From JAKAWQ01 sp963840545 (lineage in GTDB: Bacteria > Pseudomonadota > Alphaproteobacteria > Acetobacterales > Acetobacteraceae): a DNA stretch of 64,000 nucleotides. Of this stretch, positions 1-8,828 are shown piece by piece. The translations under genes were made by a program, and so were the position numbers. Location: contig CAWIZE010000015.1 in assembly GCA_963840545.1 (NCBI GenBank), positions 58,652-122,651 of the forward strand, read 5' to 3'. Each line of letters opens with the position of its first letter. Positions within the stretch are counted from its first letter, which is position 1. Below the pieces are notes generated by a model. The model ran no database searches. It saw nothing but the letters and a program-made list of their open reading frames with translations, and was not told where the DNA came from.

Positions 1-365
1 AAATGCCCGGGCTCGATGATGCCGGCATGCACGGGGCCGACGGGAATCTGGTGCAGATGCTCGCCTTCGGCGGGAAGGAACGGATAGGCGGTGGCCGCAC
101 TTCCGTGGAGGATCCAGGACCGCGTATCGGGCAAACCCTCGGGGACGAGCGGGAAAAATTCGGCGAGCGCGCGCTCGAGCCTGAGCGCCGGCGGATGGAG
201 CCGGCCGATCGAGGGAAAGCGGCCCTCGGGCGCCGGATCGTCGATGATCTCGATGGTGGTGCCGGCAAGGATCGCGATCCGCGCGGTGCCGGCGTCGGCC
301 CAGAGCGAGACGAGGCTCGCCTGGCCCGCGGCGAGTTTTCCTGCGGCCTCCGTCCAGGCCGTCAT
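1..365 (-). CDS. hyfG: Group-4 NiFe-hydrogenase-type large subunit (HyfG/HycE-like), N-terminal part
   Basis: The gene starts at an ATG overlapping the hyfF stop (ATGA) and runs off the window edge after about 121 codons. Residues 107-121 read IPVGPVHAGIIEPGH, the conserved entry motif of HycE/HyfG/EchE large subunits and the related NuoD fold, close to the quinone or NiFe pocket. Only about 105 residues precede this motif, fewer than in E. coli HycE/HyfG, where an NuoC-like domain comes first, so the 30-kDa domain may be short or encoded elsewhere. The first CxxC nickel-ligand pair lies beyond the edge, so whether this is a real hydrogenase or a nickel-free relative cannot be decided here. 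It is the fifth gene of a hyfBCEFG-ordered operon. Confidence 0.8.
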   Translation of the reverse strand, partial: MTAWTEAAGKLAAGQASLVSLWADAGTARIAILAGTTIEIIDDPAPEGRFPSIGRLHPPALRLERALAEFFPLVPEGLPDTRSWILHGSAATAYPFLPAEGEHLHQIPVGPVHAGIIEPGH

Positions 366-1795
366 CCGAGCAGCAACGCGGCGTGGCGGAACCAGGCGAC
401 CAGCGGCGGCGGCAGCCAGACCCCGGCGAGCAGGACGAGGGCGAGATGGGCGAAGATGGGGACGCTGGTGGCGCGCACCGGCCCTACGGGCCCGCGCACG
501 GGGCCGAAGGCGAGCCCGCCGAGGCGAAGAAGCAGTGCGCCGAAGGCAACGATCAGGCCGAGCACCAGGGCGGCGGCGAGCAGCGGGGCGTGGGAAAAAC
601 TCGAGCTCACGATCAGGAATTCGCTGGTGAAGATGCCGAAGGGCGGCAGGCCGGCAATGGCGGCGACGCCGGCGACGAGCGTCCAGCCGAGGAGGGGATG
701 GGATTCGGTGATGCCGCCCATCTCGGCGATGCGCTGGGTCCCCTTGACCTGGGCGACATGGCCGACCGAGAAGAAGATCGCCGACTTGGTGAGGCTGTGC
801 ATGGTCATCTGGAGCAGGCCGGCGAGATTGCCGAGCGGCCCTGCCATGCCGAAGGCGAAGACGATGATGCCCATCTGCTCGATGGAGGAGTAGGCGAAGA
901 GGCGTTTGATGTCGCGCCTTCGGTAGAGCATCAGCGCCGCGAGCAGCGTCGAGACGAGGCCGAGCGCGATCATCAGCGGCCCGGGCGCAATCGCGCCGGG
1001 GCAGGCGGCGAGCAGGATCTTGAAGCGCAGCAGCGCATAGAGAGCGACATTGAGAAGCAGGCCCGAGAGCACGGCGGAGATCGGGGTCGGGCCCTCCGCA
1101 TGCGCGTCCGGCAGCCAGGCGTGCATCGGCACGAGGCCGACCTTGGTGCCGTAGCCGAGCAGGAGGAAGACGAAGGCGGTGTCGAGCAGCGCGGGATCGA
1201 AGTCTTTCGCGTGGGCGAGAAGGACGGTCCAGATCATCCCTCCGCTGCCCTCCGGGATCACCGGATGGGCGGCGAGATAGACGAGGATGGTGCCGAAGAG
1301 GGCAAGCGCGATACCGACGCTGCCGAGGATGAAATATTTCCAGGCCGCCTCGATCGCCTCGTGCGTGCGGTAGATCCCGACCATCATCACGGTGGAGAGC
1401 GTGGCCAGCTCCACCGCGACCCACATCAGCCCGATATTGGCGGCGACCAGGGCGAGATTCATGCCGAAGAGCATGACCTGGAACATCGCATGGTAGAAGC
1501 GGAGATAGCCCGGCGTCAGCTTCCCGGTCTCGAGCTCGTGGCCGATATAGCCGGCGCTGAAGACGCTCGTGGTGAAGCCGACGAAGGTGTTGAGCACGAT
1601 GAAGACGACGTTGAGGTCGTCGATCAGGAAGAGCGGACCGGGCGCGGGGCGGTGGAAGAGGAAGGAGAGCGAGCCGGCGAAGCTCAAAAGACCGGCGAAA
1701 ATATTGATACGCGCGGAGATCCGGTAATCGGCGATCAGGGAAAGCAGGAGGGCGGCGGCGAGCGGAACGGCGAGCACGGCGGCGAGCGGGATCAT
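362..1795 (-). CDS. hyfF: Hydrogenase-4-type membrane subunit F (antiporter-like)
   Basis: A 477-residue very hydrophobic protein of the NuoL/M/N and Mrp antiporter superfamily, expected to form one proton-pumping channel of a membrane-bound group-4 complex. The conserved core is visible: the charged helix segment NIGLMWVAVELATL near residue 120, the loop GYGTKVGLVPMHAWLPDAHAEGPTPISAVLSG with the pumping lysine and histidine, and FAYSSIEQMGI. The length is close to that of E. coli HyfF (about 526), somewhat shorter at the C-terminus. Its ATG overlaps the hyfE stop and its stop overlaps the hyfG start, which indicates translational coupling. Confidence 0.9.
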   Translation of the reverse strand: MIPLAAVLAVPLAAALLLSLIADYRISARINIFAGLLSFAGSLSFLFHRPAPGPLFLIDDLNVVFIVLNTFVGFTTSVFSAGYIGHELETGKLTPGYLRFYHAMFQVMLFGMNLALVAANIGLMWVAVELATLSTVMMVGIYRTHEAIEAAWKYFILGSVGIALALFGTILVYLAAHPVIPEGSGGMIWTVLLAHAKDFDPALLDTAFVFLLLGYGTKVGLVPMHAWLPDAHAEGPTPISAVLSGLLLNVALYALLRFKILLAACPGAIAPGPLMIALGLVSTLLAALMLYRRRDIKRLFAYSSIEQMGIIVFAFGMAGPLGNLAGLLQMTMHSLTKSAIFFSVGHVAQVKGTQRIAEMGGITESHPLLGWTLVAGVAAIAGLPPFGIFTSEFLIVSSSFSHAPLLAAALVLGLIVAFGALLLRLGGLAFGPVRGPVGPVRATSVPIFAHLALVLLAGVWLPPPLVAWFRHAALLLG

Positions 1796-2451
1796 CGCCG
1801 CTCTCCGCGGAAGGCTTCGAGGGCGCTGAGATCGACGGTGTCGAACCGCTCGCGGATGCGGAAGAGGAAGATGCCGATGACGATGAAGGCGATCAGCACC
1901 GAGAAGGCGACGCTCAACTCGACGACGAGGGGCATGCCGCGCGCGCCGGCGGCAGCGAGGTCGATGCCGTTCTCGAGCGCGAGGAATCCCGCCACCTGGC
2001 CCACCGCATTGCGCCTGGTGACCATGATGAGAAGGCCGATCAGGACGACCGAAAGCGCGAGCGCGATGTCCTGGCGGGAGACCGGATCGACATGCGCGGT
2101 GACGGGGAGCATGACGCGGAGCGAGAGGGCCACCAGCGCCATGGCGGCGAGCATGGTGGGGCCGATGCCGCCCACGGTCTCGACGCCGCGATGGATGCCG
2201 AGCTTATCGACGATGCGGTCGAGCGCGCCCGGAATGACCAGCGCCTTGACGGCGAGCGCGATCGCCGCGGCGAGATAAAGCTCCGGCGCCGATTGGAGAT
2301 GCGCCTGCCAGGCGACGGCGAGTGCCAGGATGAAGCCGTGCAGGCGGAGCACGTTGATGAGCGCGCTGAGCCGGTCCTGGTAGAGCAGCAGGAAGCTCGC
2401 CAGCACCATCAGGCCCGCGAGCATGTGTGCGATGTCGAAGCCGAACCCCAT
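1792..2451 (-). CDS. hyfE: Hydrogenase-4-type membrane subunit E (NuoK-like)
   Basis: A 219-residue integral membrane protein matching the usual HyfE length (216 in E. coli). The start chosen is the ATG giving MGFGFDIAHMLAGLMVL, 13 bases after the hyfC stop; the open frame extends further upstream only as compositionally odd Ser/Arg-rich sequence that overlaps hyfC. The segment RRNAVGQVAGFLALENGIDLAA carries the conserved membrane glutamate of NuoK-like subunits. The hydrophilic C-terminal tail (RIRERFDTVDLSALEAFRGERR) is typical of HyfE. It sits between hyfC and hyfF in the same operon. Confidence 0.88.
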   Translation of the reverse strand: MGFGFDIAHMLAGLMVLASFLLLYQDRLSALINVLRLHGFILALAVAWQAHLQSAPELYLAAAIALAVKALVIPGALDRIVDKLGIHRGVETVGGIGPTMLAAMALVALSLRVMLPVTAHVDPVSRQDIALALSVVLIGLLIMVTRRNAVGQVAGFLALENGIDLAAAGARGMPLVVELSVAFSVLIAFIVIGIFLFRIRERFDTVDLSALEAFRGERR

Positions 2452-2464
2452 CGTCGCAGCCTCG

Positions 2465-3400
2465 TCAGAGCCCACGGGAGACATAGAGAAGAAGCGTGCC
2501 GAGCAGCCCGAGCATGAGGGACGCGCCGAGCAGCTCGGGCACGCGAAAGACCCGCATCTTGGCGATCGAGACCTCGAAGATGCCGAGCAGGATGGCGGCG
2601 ATGCCGAGCTTCGCCGCATAGGCGAGCATTCCGACCAGGGGGCCCGGCCCATCGAGGCCGAAGGGGAAGAAAATGCAGGCGATGATCGAGATGGTGAGCA
2701 GGAGCTTCAGCGCGGCGGCAAGCTCGATCATCGCGAGATGCCGGCCGGAATATTCGAGCACCATCGCCTCGTGGACCATGGTGAGCTCGAGATGCGTCGC
2801 CGGATTGTCGACCGGGATGCGCGCATTCTCGGCCAGGGCGACGATGAAGAGGGCGACCAGCGCGAGGCCGAAGGAGACGCGAAGACCCGCCACGGGGGAG
2901 AGCATGAAGGCGGCGATCGAGGAAAGCTCGGTCGATCCGGCGGCGATGGCGAGCGTGACGACGATCATCAGCATGGCCGGTTCGGCGAGCGAGGCGAACA
3001 TCACCTCGCGGCTTGCGCCGATGCCGCCGAAGCTGGTGCCGACATCGAGCCCGGCGAGAGCGAGGAGGAAGCGGGCGGAGCCGAGCAGCGCGGTGATGAC
3101 GATGAGGTCCCCGAGCGGGGCGAAGGCGAGACGCGTGGAGAAGGTGGGGACCACGGAGGCGGCCGCCCAGGTCAGTGCCAGGATGAGATAGGGCGCCGTG
3201 CGGAAGAGCCAGGAGGCATTCTCGGCGAGCACGACCTCCTTGGCGAGCAGGCGGGCGATCTGGCGGTAGGGCTGCACGAGCGGCGGCCCCTCGCGGCGCT
3301 GCAGCCGCGCCTTGACGGCGCGCACGATCCCGATCAGGCCGGGAGCGGCGAGGAGGACCAGCGCCATCTGCAGCGCCTCGATTGCCGCGGCCCCGATCAT
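2465..3400 (-). CDS. hyfC: Hydrogenase-4-type membrane subunit C (NuoH/HycD-like)
   Basis: A 311-residue membrane protein of the NuoH/HycD family that links the membrane arm to the soluble NiFe/Fe-S arm. Hallmarks are RREGPPLVQPYRQIARLL near the N-terminus and the conserved acidic loop ENARIPVDNPATHLELTMVH followed by EAMVLEYSGRHLA, which in complex I lines the quinone-side cavity and starts the proton path. About eight transmembrane segments are apparent. It begins 10 bases after hyfB ends and is followed by hyfE after 13 bases, so it is an internal operon gene. Confidence 0.92.
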   Translation of the reverse strand: MIGAAAIEALQMALVLLAAPGLIGIVRAVKARLQRREGPPLVQPYRQIARLLAKEVVLAENASWLFRTAPYLILALTWAAASVVPTFSTRLAFAPLGDLIVITALLGSARFLLALAGLDVGTSFGGIGASREVMFASLAEPAMLMIVVTLAIAAGSTELSSIAAFMLSPVAGLRVSFGLALVALFIVALAENARIPVDNPATHLELTMVHEAMVLEYSGRHLAMIELAAALKLLLTISIIACIFFPFGLDGPGPLVGMLAYAAKLGIAAILLGIFEVSIAKMRVFRVPELLGASLMLGLLGTLLLYVSRGL

Positions 3401-3410
3401 ACGGCGGCAA

Positions 3411-5405
3411 TCATTGGGTCAGCGCGAGCGCGAGGAGAAGGACGACGAGGGCCGCGAAGACGAAGAAGAGATAGCGGCGGATGGTGAGGAACTGGAGGCG
3501 GTCGACGCTGTCCGCGAGGCGCGCCACGAAACCGGCGACCGGGGCATAGAAAATCTCCCAGAGGCGGTCGCGGAGCACGACCCGGATGCGGGCGGCCGAG
3601 GTAGAGCCGGGCGGCGGCATGCGCACCGCGCTCGCCGCGCCAAAGACGATGGGGCCGAAGACGCGGCGGATCGGCTCGGCAAAGCTGGTGGCCGTGTACT
3701 GCGTTTCGGAGCGCGGATCGGGGAAGCCGCAATCCCAGGCGGGCGCGCGGCGCACCGCATGCGTCGCAAGGCGGCGGGTGCCGGCGACGGCGAGGCCCGT
3801 GACGGCAGCGATCAAGAGAAAAATCGAAAAACCGTCATAGGAGCTGCGCGCGGCGGCGATGGGGATGATCGCTCCCCAGGGAAAAATGCTCTGGGCAGGC
3901 ATCGTGGCGCCGATGAGGGCGTGGGCGACCGGGGCAAGCGCGTTGATCACCACCACGGGAAAGATGCCGGCGAGGAGGCAGAGCGCGGCGAGGGCGCCCA
4001 TCGCGCTCATGGAAAAACGATCGGCCTCGCTCGCGGCGGCAGCGGAAGCGGAGCGCGGGCGGCCAAGGAAGGTGATCCCGAACGCCTTGACGAAGCAGGC
4101 GGCGGCGAGCGCGGCGGCGAGCGCCAGCAAGGCGCCGGCCACCGGGATGACGATCTTCGGGCCCCATTCGGGGAGCCCCGGGCCGAGCAGGATCGCCTGG
4201 AAGGTGAGCCATTCGGAGACAAAGCCGTTGAGCGGAGGCAGCGCCGAGATGGCCGCGCAGCCGATGAGGAAGAAGAAGGCGGTCAGCTTCATGCGATGGA
4301 TCAGGCCGCCCTGAAGCTCCATGTCGCGCGTGCCGGTCGCGACATCGACCGCGCCCGCGCCGAAGAAGAGCAGGCTCTTGAAGAGGGAATGGTTGAAGAC
4401 GTGGAAGAGCGCGGCGGTGAGCGCGAGGGCCGCGGCGGCCTGCTCGCCGGCGGATGCGCGGAAGACCATGGCGAGGCCGATGCCGATGAAGATGATGCCG
4501 ATATTCTCGACCGTGTGGTAGGCGAGCAGGCGCTTCAGATCGTGCTGCATCAGCGCGTAGAGCACGCCGAGCACCGCGGTGATGCCGCCGAGCGCGAGCA
4601 CGACGAGCCCGATCCAGCCAGGCGGGACGGGCAGGAGATCGAAGGCGACGCGCAGGAAGGCGTAGACGGCGACCTTCGTCATCACCCCGCTCATCAGCGC
4701 GGAGACGTGGCTCGGCGCGGCCGGATGCGCGAGCGGCAGCCAGGCATGCACGGGCACGAGGCCCGCCTTGGCGCCGGCGCCGAGCAGGGCGAGCAGCAGC
4801 GCGAGCGCGGCGAGGCCGGGTGGGGGATGGGCGAGGCGCATGGCGGCGAAGCCGTAGGAGCCGGCGGCGCCGGCGAGCAGGCCGAAGCAGAGCAGGAGCG
4901 CGAAGCCGCTCATCACCGCCATCAGCAGATAGACATAGCCGGCGCGGATGCTCTCGCGATCGCGGTGGTGGACGAGGACGAGCGCCCAGGAGGCGAGCGA
5001 CATCAGCTCCCAGGAAAAAAGGAAGGAAAACGCATCGTCGGCGAGAACGACGAGCTGAAGGGCGGCGACGAAGAGCGGATAGAATGGGAGGACTCGCGCG
5101 GGCTCGGCTTCGTGGCGTCCATAACCGACGGCGAAGAGGCTCGACGCGGCGGCGCCGAGATCGACGACGAAGAGGAAGAAGGCGGAGAGCGGATCGAGCC
5201 GGAAGTTCCAGCCGAGCCAGGGCAGCCCGAGCGGCAGGACGAGCGTCGTGGGTGGGGCCGCAAATGAGGCGAGGGCAAGGATTGCGGAAAGGCCGGCGAC
5301 CAGGGCGGCGGCGGCGTAGAGCGCGGCGCCCTGCCCTCGGGTGACGGCGCCGGCGAGCGCCAGCGCGAGCAACGCGGCCGTGCCGGCGAGAAGGAGAACG
5401 ATCAT
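3411..5405 (-). CDS. hyfB: Hydrogenase-4-type membrane subunit B (NuoL/M antiporter-like)
   Basis: A 664-residue polytopic protein, near the length of E. coli HyfB (672), with the proton-antiporter domain in its first two thirds. Visible motifs are SFLFSWELMSLASWALV (membrane glutamate), GAGAKAGLVPVHAWLPLAHPAAPSHVSALMSGVMTK (split by rule; key Lys and His residues present) and LAYHTVENIGIIF. The C-terminal portion contains WDCGF, a feature of HyfB/HycC tails. The ATG overlaps the stop of the upstream XRE gene by four bases, so the complex is probably co-transcribed with that regulator. No hyfA or hyfD homologue is present between the recognised genes, so the complex seems simpler than E. coli hydrogenase 4. 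Confidence 0.92.
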   Translation of the reverse strand: MIVLLLAGTAALLALALAGAVTRGQGAALYAAAALVAGLSAILALASFAAPPTTLVLPLGLPWLGWNFRLDPLSAFFLFVVDLGAAASSLFAVGYGRHEAEPARVLPFYPLFVAALQLVVLADDAFSFLFSWELMSLASWALVLVHHRDRESIRAGYVYLLMAVMSGFALLLCFGLLAGAAGSYGFAAMRLAHPPPGLAALALLLALLGAGAKAGLVPVHAWLPLAHPAAPSHVSALMSGVMTKVAVYAFLRVAFDLLPVPPGWIGLVVLALGGITAVLGVLYALMQHDLKRLLAYHTVENIGIIFIGIGLAMVFRASAGEQAAAALALTAALFHVFNHSLFKSLLFFGAGAVDVATGTRDMELQGGLIHRMKLTAFFFLIGCAAISALPPLNGFVSEWLTFQAILLGPGLPEWGPKIVIPVAGALLALAAALAAACFVKAFGITFLGRPRSASAAAASEADRFSMSAMGALAALCLLAGIFPVVVINALAPVAHALIGATMPAQSIFPWGAIIPIAAARSSYDGFSIFLLIAAVTGLAVAGTRRLATHAVRRAPAWDCGFPDPRSETQYTATSFAEPIRRVFGPIVFGAASAVRMPPPGSTSAARIRVVLRDRLWEIFYAPVAGFVARLADSVDRLQFLTIRRYLFFVFAALVVLLLALALTQ

Positions 5406-5656
5406 GGACCGCGATGCGCGAGGCGAACGCCCCGGCCGCCATCCGCGCTTGCGGCGCCCTCGCCGATCAGCTCGATGCCGGCGAGGTTGAGCGCGGCGAT
5501 GAGCTTCATCAGGGAATCGACCTGGCCGCGGATCACCTCCTCGCTCGCCTCCATCCGCTGGATTGTCGGGAGCGAGAGGCCCGAGAGTTCGGCGAGCCGG
5601 CGCTGGTCGATGCCGAGCAGCGCCCGGGCAGCCCGCATCTGTCCCGCCGTGATCAT
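5402..5656 (-). CDS. Small XRE-family DNA-binding protein heading the hyf operon
   Basis: An 84-residue protein that is almost entirely one XRE/Cro-type helix-turn-helix (MRAARALLGIDQRRLAEL, then LSLPTIQRMEAS), followed by VDSLMKLIAALNLAGIELIGEG, a layout common in single-domain alphaproteobacterial regulators. It overlaps hyfB by the sequence ATGA, so it is translated together with the hydrogenase-like complex and is a natural candidate for its autoregulator. The 57-base upstream gap is clearly A+T richer than its surroundings and would hold the promoter. The regulated signal is unknown. Confidence 0.75.
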   Translation of the reverse strand: MITAGQMRAARALLGIDQRRLAELSGLSLPTIQRMEASEEVIRGQVDSLMKLIAALNLAGIELIGEGAASADGGRGVRLAHRGP

Positions 5657-5713
5657 GCGGAGCGCCTTAGAACTTTATGCTGGACAGTGCAATACGATGC
5701 TTCAGATATCAGT

Positions 5714-7681
5714 TCATACGGTTTGCAATAGCGCGTCGGCAACCACGACGCCGGCGCCCTCGGGCATGAGGATCAATGGGTTGATCTCCGCCTCGGCAAC
5801 CTCCGCGAGGGCAGCGAGCGCCGAGAAGCGCGCAATGGCACGGGCGAGCGCGGCGAGGTCGGCGCACGGCAGTCCGCGATAGCCGCGCGCCGGGGCGAGG
5901 CCCCTCACCTCCCTGATCATCTCGGCGGCCTCGGCTTCGCTAACCGGCGCGATACGCAAGACGAGATCGCGAAAAATCTCGGCGAGCACCCCCCCCGTTC
6001 CGAGCACCACCACAGGGCCGACCGTGGGATCGCGGCGGAAGCCGAGGATCGCCTCGGCGAGCCCCTGTGCCATGGGTTGGGCGAGGAAGCCCGCGATCCG
6101 CCCGCCGAGGCGGGCGCGCATTGCGCCGGCGGCGGCGCCGAGCGCGGCGGGATCGGCGATGTGGAGCGCGACGGCGCCGGCTTCGGTCTTGTGGGCGAGG
6201 CCGGGGCAGACGGCCTTGAGCGCGACGGGATAGGCAAGCGGCGGCGGCGCGGCGGGATCGACGCTGAGGGCCCCGTCGGGCAGGCCGAGGGCACCGAAGA
6301 CGGCGCGCGCGCCGGGCTCGTCGCCGGCGAGAGGGAGAAGCGATCTTGCCAGCGAGACGTCCGACGCCAGCGGCGGCGGGCGCGGCGCGTGCCAGGCGAG
6401 CCAGGCGCGCACCGCGTCGGCGCAGGATTTGGGCGTGCGGAACGAGGCGATCCCCGCCTCGGCGAGCAATCGGAGCGAGGCAGGCGCCTCCGGCGTGAGG
6501 AAGGCGATGAGCGGGTTTTTCCCCGCTGCCTCGATCACTCCGGCCACCGCTTCTTGGGGACGGAACTGGGCGGAACTGCCGATCACCGCGATCGCGAGAT
6601 CGGCGTCCGGCGCCTCGCGCGCCGCGGCGAGCGCCTCGGCGACCGTGCCCTTCGCGGCGCCGGCGAGGGTGGTGTCGTGCATGCCGGCAGTGGCGATACC
6701 GAAGAGGCCGAGCCGGTCGACCACCATCGCTCCGCCGCCGCCCGTGGTGGTGACGACGCGCACGCTGCGCCGCGGCGTTCTGGGCGGCCCGGCGGCGGCG
6801 AGCGGGGGGATCTCGAAGAGCGTTTCGAGCTGATCGACGCGGAGGATCCCATGGGCGCGGAAGAACGCGTCCGCTGCGGCGTCCGAGCCGGCGATGGCGC
6901 CCGTGTGGGTGATGGCCAGGGCAGCGCCGGCCGCGGAGCGGCCGAGCTTGTAGGCGATGACGGGCTTCCGCGCCGCATGGGCGCGGCGGGCGGCGGCGGC
7001 GATGCGGTCCGCGTCGCGGATCGTCTCGAGGAAGAGGAGGATGGCGTCGGTCTCGGGATCCTCCACCAGCAGCTCGGCGATCTCGCCCGCGGTAAGATCG
7101 GCCTCGTTGCCAGTGCCGATCAGCTTGGCGAAGCCGATGCCGCGCGCCGCGGCACGCGAGAGCAGCGTGCCCATCAGGCTGCCCGAATGGGAGACGAGCG
7201 AAAGCCGTCCCTTGGGCAGGCTCTCCGCCTCGAGCGCGGCATTGACCGAGCAGGCGATGCCGGCAGGCACGTTGATCAACCCCATGCTGTTGGGGCCGAT
7301 CAGCCGCGTGCCGCCGGCGCGCGCGGTGGCGAGCAGTCCGCGCTCGATCGCGGCGCCCTCGGGGCCCGCATCGGCGAAGCCGTCGGCCAGGATGCAGGCC
7401 ACGGGAACGCGCGCGGCGGCGCATTCCGCGACGGCCTCGGGCACCAGCGCCGTGCCGAGCAGGATATAGGCGAGATCGACCGGCTCGGGGACGGCGGCGA
7501 GCGAGGGAAAAGCGGGCTCGCCCAGCACCTCGGCGGCGCGGGGATTGACGGGATAGAGCGCGCCGCGAAATCCGTGGCGGCGGAGATAGATCTGGGCGCG
7601 CGCGGTCAGCCGCCGCACGTCGGAGGAGGCACCGATCAGCGCGATGCGCCGCGGCGCGAAGAGAGATTGCAGGAGACTCAT
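5714..7681 (-). CDS. NDP-forming acyl-CoA synthetase (fused alpha-beta acetate-CoA ligase type)
   Basis: A 655-residue protein of the ADP-forming acetyl-CoA synthetase/Pat-like ligase family. Order of domains: CoA-binding Rossmann domain (RRIALIGASS near residue 11, GPNSMGLIN near 127), succinyl-CoA-ligase-like domain with the phosphohistidine loop ITHTGAIAGSDAAADAF, then an ATP-grasp half (YPVALKAVCPGLAHKTEAGAV; QPMAQGLAEAILGF; VVVLGTGGVLAEIF). It would interconvert a carboxylic acid, CoA and ATP with the acyl-CoA. The start is the ATG overlapping the stop of the acyl-CoA dehydrogenase gene, which gives MSLLQSLFAPRRIAL. The open frame extends far upstream but is antisense-like there. The acyl substrate is not known. 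Confidence 0.85.
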   Translation of the reverse strand: MSLLQSLFAPRRIALIGASSDVRRLTARAQIYLRRHGFRGALYPVNPRAAEVLGEPAFPSLAAVPEPVDLAYILLGTALVPEAVAECAAARVPVACILADGFADAGPEGAAIERGLLATARAGGTRLIGPNSMGLINVPAGIACSVNAALEAESLPKGRLSLVSHSGSLMGTLLSRAAARGIGFAKLIGTGNEADLTAGEIAELLVEDPETDAILLFLETIRDADRIAAAARRAHAARKPVIAYKLGRSAAGAALAITHTGAIAGSDAAADAFFRAHGILRVDQLETLFEIPPLAAAGPPRTPRRSVRVVTTTGGGGAMVVDRLGLFGIATAGMHDTTLAGAAKGTVAEALAAAREAPDADLAIAVIGSSAQFRPQEAVAGVIEAAGKNPLIAFLTPEAPASLRLLAEAGIASFRTPKSCADAVRAWLAWHAPRPPPLASDVSLARSLLPLAGDEPGARAVFGALGLPDGALSVDPAAPPPLAYPVALKAVCPGLAHKTEAGAVALHIADPAALGAAAGAMRARLGGRIAGFLAQPMAQGLAEAILGFRRDPTVGPVVVLGTGGVLAEIFRDLVLRIAPVSEAEAAEMIREVRGLAPARGYRGLPCADLAALARAIARFSALAALAEVAEAEINPLILMPEGAGVVVADALLQTV

Positions 7682-8826
7682 TTCGCCCGCTGGGAGAAGG
7701 AACGGCCGAAGATGCCCTCGGCGATGCGGTTCTTCATCATCTCGAGCGATCCGCCGGCGATCATCCAGCCGCGCGTCTTGCGCAGGCAATATTCCACCAG
7801 CAGCTCTTGCGAATAGCCGGTGCCGCCCATCACCTGGAGCGATTCGTCGGCGGCGAGGAAACCTGCCTGGTTGCAGGCATATTTCGCCATCGCGACCTCC
7901 GCGGCGTCCGGCAGGCCGGCGCGGGCGCGAGCGGCGGCGCGGTGGAGGAGAAGCTCGGCGGCATCGAGCGCGACGCGCATCTCGGCGAACTTCCATTGCA
8001 GGCCCTGGAACTCCGCAAGCGGCCGGCCGAACTGACGGCGCGTCTCGGCATGGGCCCTGGCCGCGCGGAAGCAATATTCGCCGAGCGAGAGCGCGCGGGC
8101 GGCGTTCCCCACGCGCTCGACATTGAAGCCCGCGATCTGCTTGCGGAACCCGCCATCCTTCAGCAGCACCATCTCGGGCGTGATGGGAACATTGTCGAAA
8201 TAGAGCGCGCACCAGCTCTCGCCGTTCATGTACTGGGTCGGCTCGCCGAGACGGAAGCCTTCCATGCCGCGCTCGACCAGCACGCTGCCGATCCCGTCGA
8301 GCCCCGGCCCGAAGCGGCAATAGACGAGGAACACCGAGGCATCCTCGGTGTTGGTGGTGAAGATCTTTCCCCCGTTCAGCCTGTAGAGATTGCCGTCCGC
8401 CGTGCAGGTGGTCTGAAGGTCGGTGACGGCCGAGCCGGCCTCGGGCTCGGTCATTGCCACCGCGGCGATTTTTTCTCCTTTGAGAAGGGAAGAAAAGAAG
8501 CGCTCCTTCTGCGCCGGGCTCGCATATTCGGCGAGCGTGCGGAAGGCGCCGAAATTGCCGGCCTGAAAGACGTCCGCGCTGCGCGGGCAATGGAGCGCGA
8601 TCTCCTGCGCAGCCAGCACGGCGTCGAAGAGCGTTCCGCCCTGCCCGCCATCCGCTTCGGGCAGCATGATTCCGAAGAGTCCGGCCTCGGCCATCATCCG
8701 TGCCACGTCCCAGGGAAAGCGCGGATCGTGCGCCCGCTCGTGCGCACCCTTGGCGAGGCGCCGTCCGGCGAAGGCGCGCACGCTCTCGCGGAAGGCGCGC
8801 TCGGTCTCGGTGAGGGAAAAATCCAC
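7678..8826 (-). CDS. Acyl-CoA dehydrogenase
   Basis: A 382-residue flavoprotein of the acyl-CoA dehydrogenase family, oxidising an acyl-CoA to the enoyl-CoA and passing electrons to ETF. Seen are the N-terminal helical domain, the FAD/substrate motif AVAMTEPEAGSAVTDL, GGKIFTTNTEDASVFLVY, and the C-terminal helices with RRQFGRPLAEFQGLQWK and QVMGGTGYSQELLVEYCLRKTR. The usual catalytic glutamate in the C-terminal region cannot be assigned with certainty by eye. A GTG start (VDFSLTETERAF) is chosen because family members begin MDFxLTEEQ and it lies two bases after the SDR stop. It overlaps the downstream synthetase by ATGA, so the two are coupled. Confidence 0.88.
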   Translation of the reverse strand: MDFSLTETERAFRESVRAFAGRRLAKGAHERAHDPRFPWDVARMMAEAGLFGIMLPEADGGQGGTLFDAVLAAQEIALHCPRSADVFQAGNFGAFRTLAEYASPAQKERFFSSLLKGEKIAAVAMTEPEAGSAVTDLQTTCTADGNLYRLNGGKIFTTNTEDASVFLVYCRFGPGLDGIGSVLVERGMEGFRLGEPTQYMNGESWCALYFDNVPITPEMVLLKDGGFRKQIAGFNVERVGNAARALSLGEYCFRAARAHAETRRQFGRPLAEFQGLQWKFAEMRVALDAAELLLHRAAARARAGLPDAAEVAMAKYACNQAGFLAADESLQVMGGTGYSQELLVEYCLRKTRGWMIAGGSLEMMKNRIAEGIFGRSFSQRAK

Positions 8827-8828
8827 CG

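Noticed and set aside
383..2278. Long open frame on the plus strand opposite hyfF/hyfE
   Set aside because: Strongly charged Glu/Arg/Gly/Asp-rich translation is the antisense shadow of GC-rich membrane-protein genes; the minus-strand products are clear Hyf subunits.
3312..5267. 651-codon plus-strand frame opposite hyfB
   Set aside because: Same antisense effect, no domain recognisable, no ribosome site.
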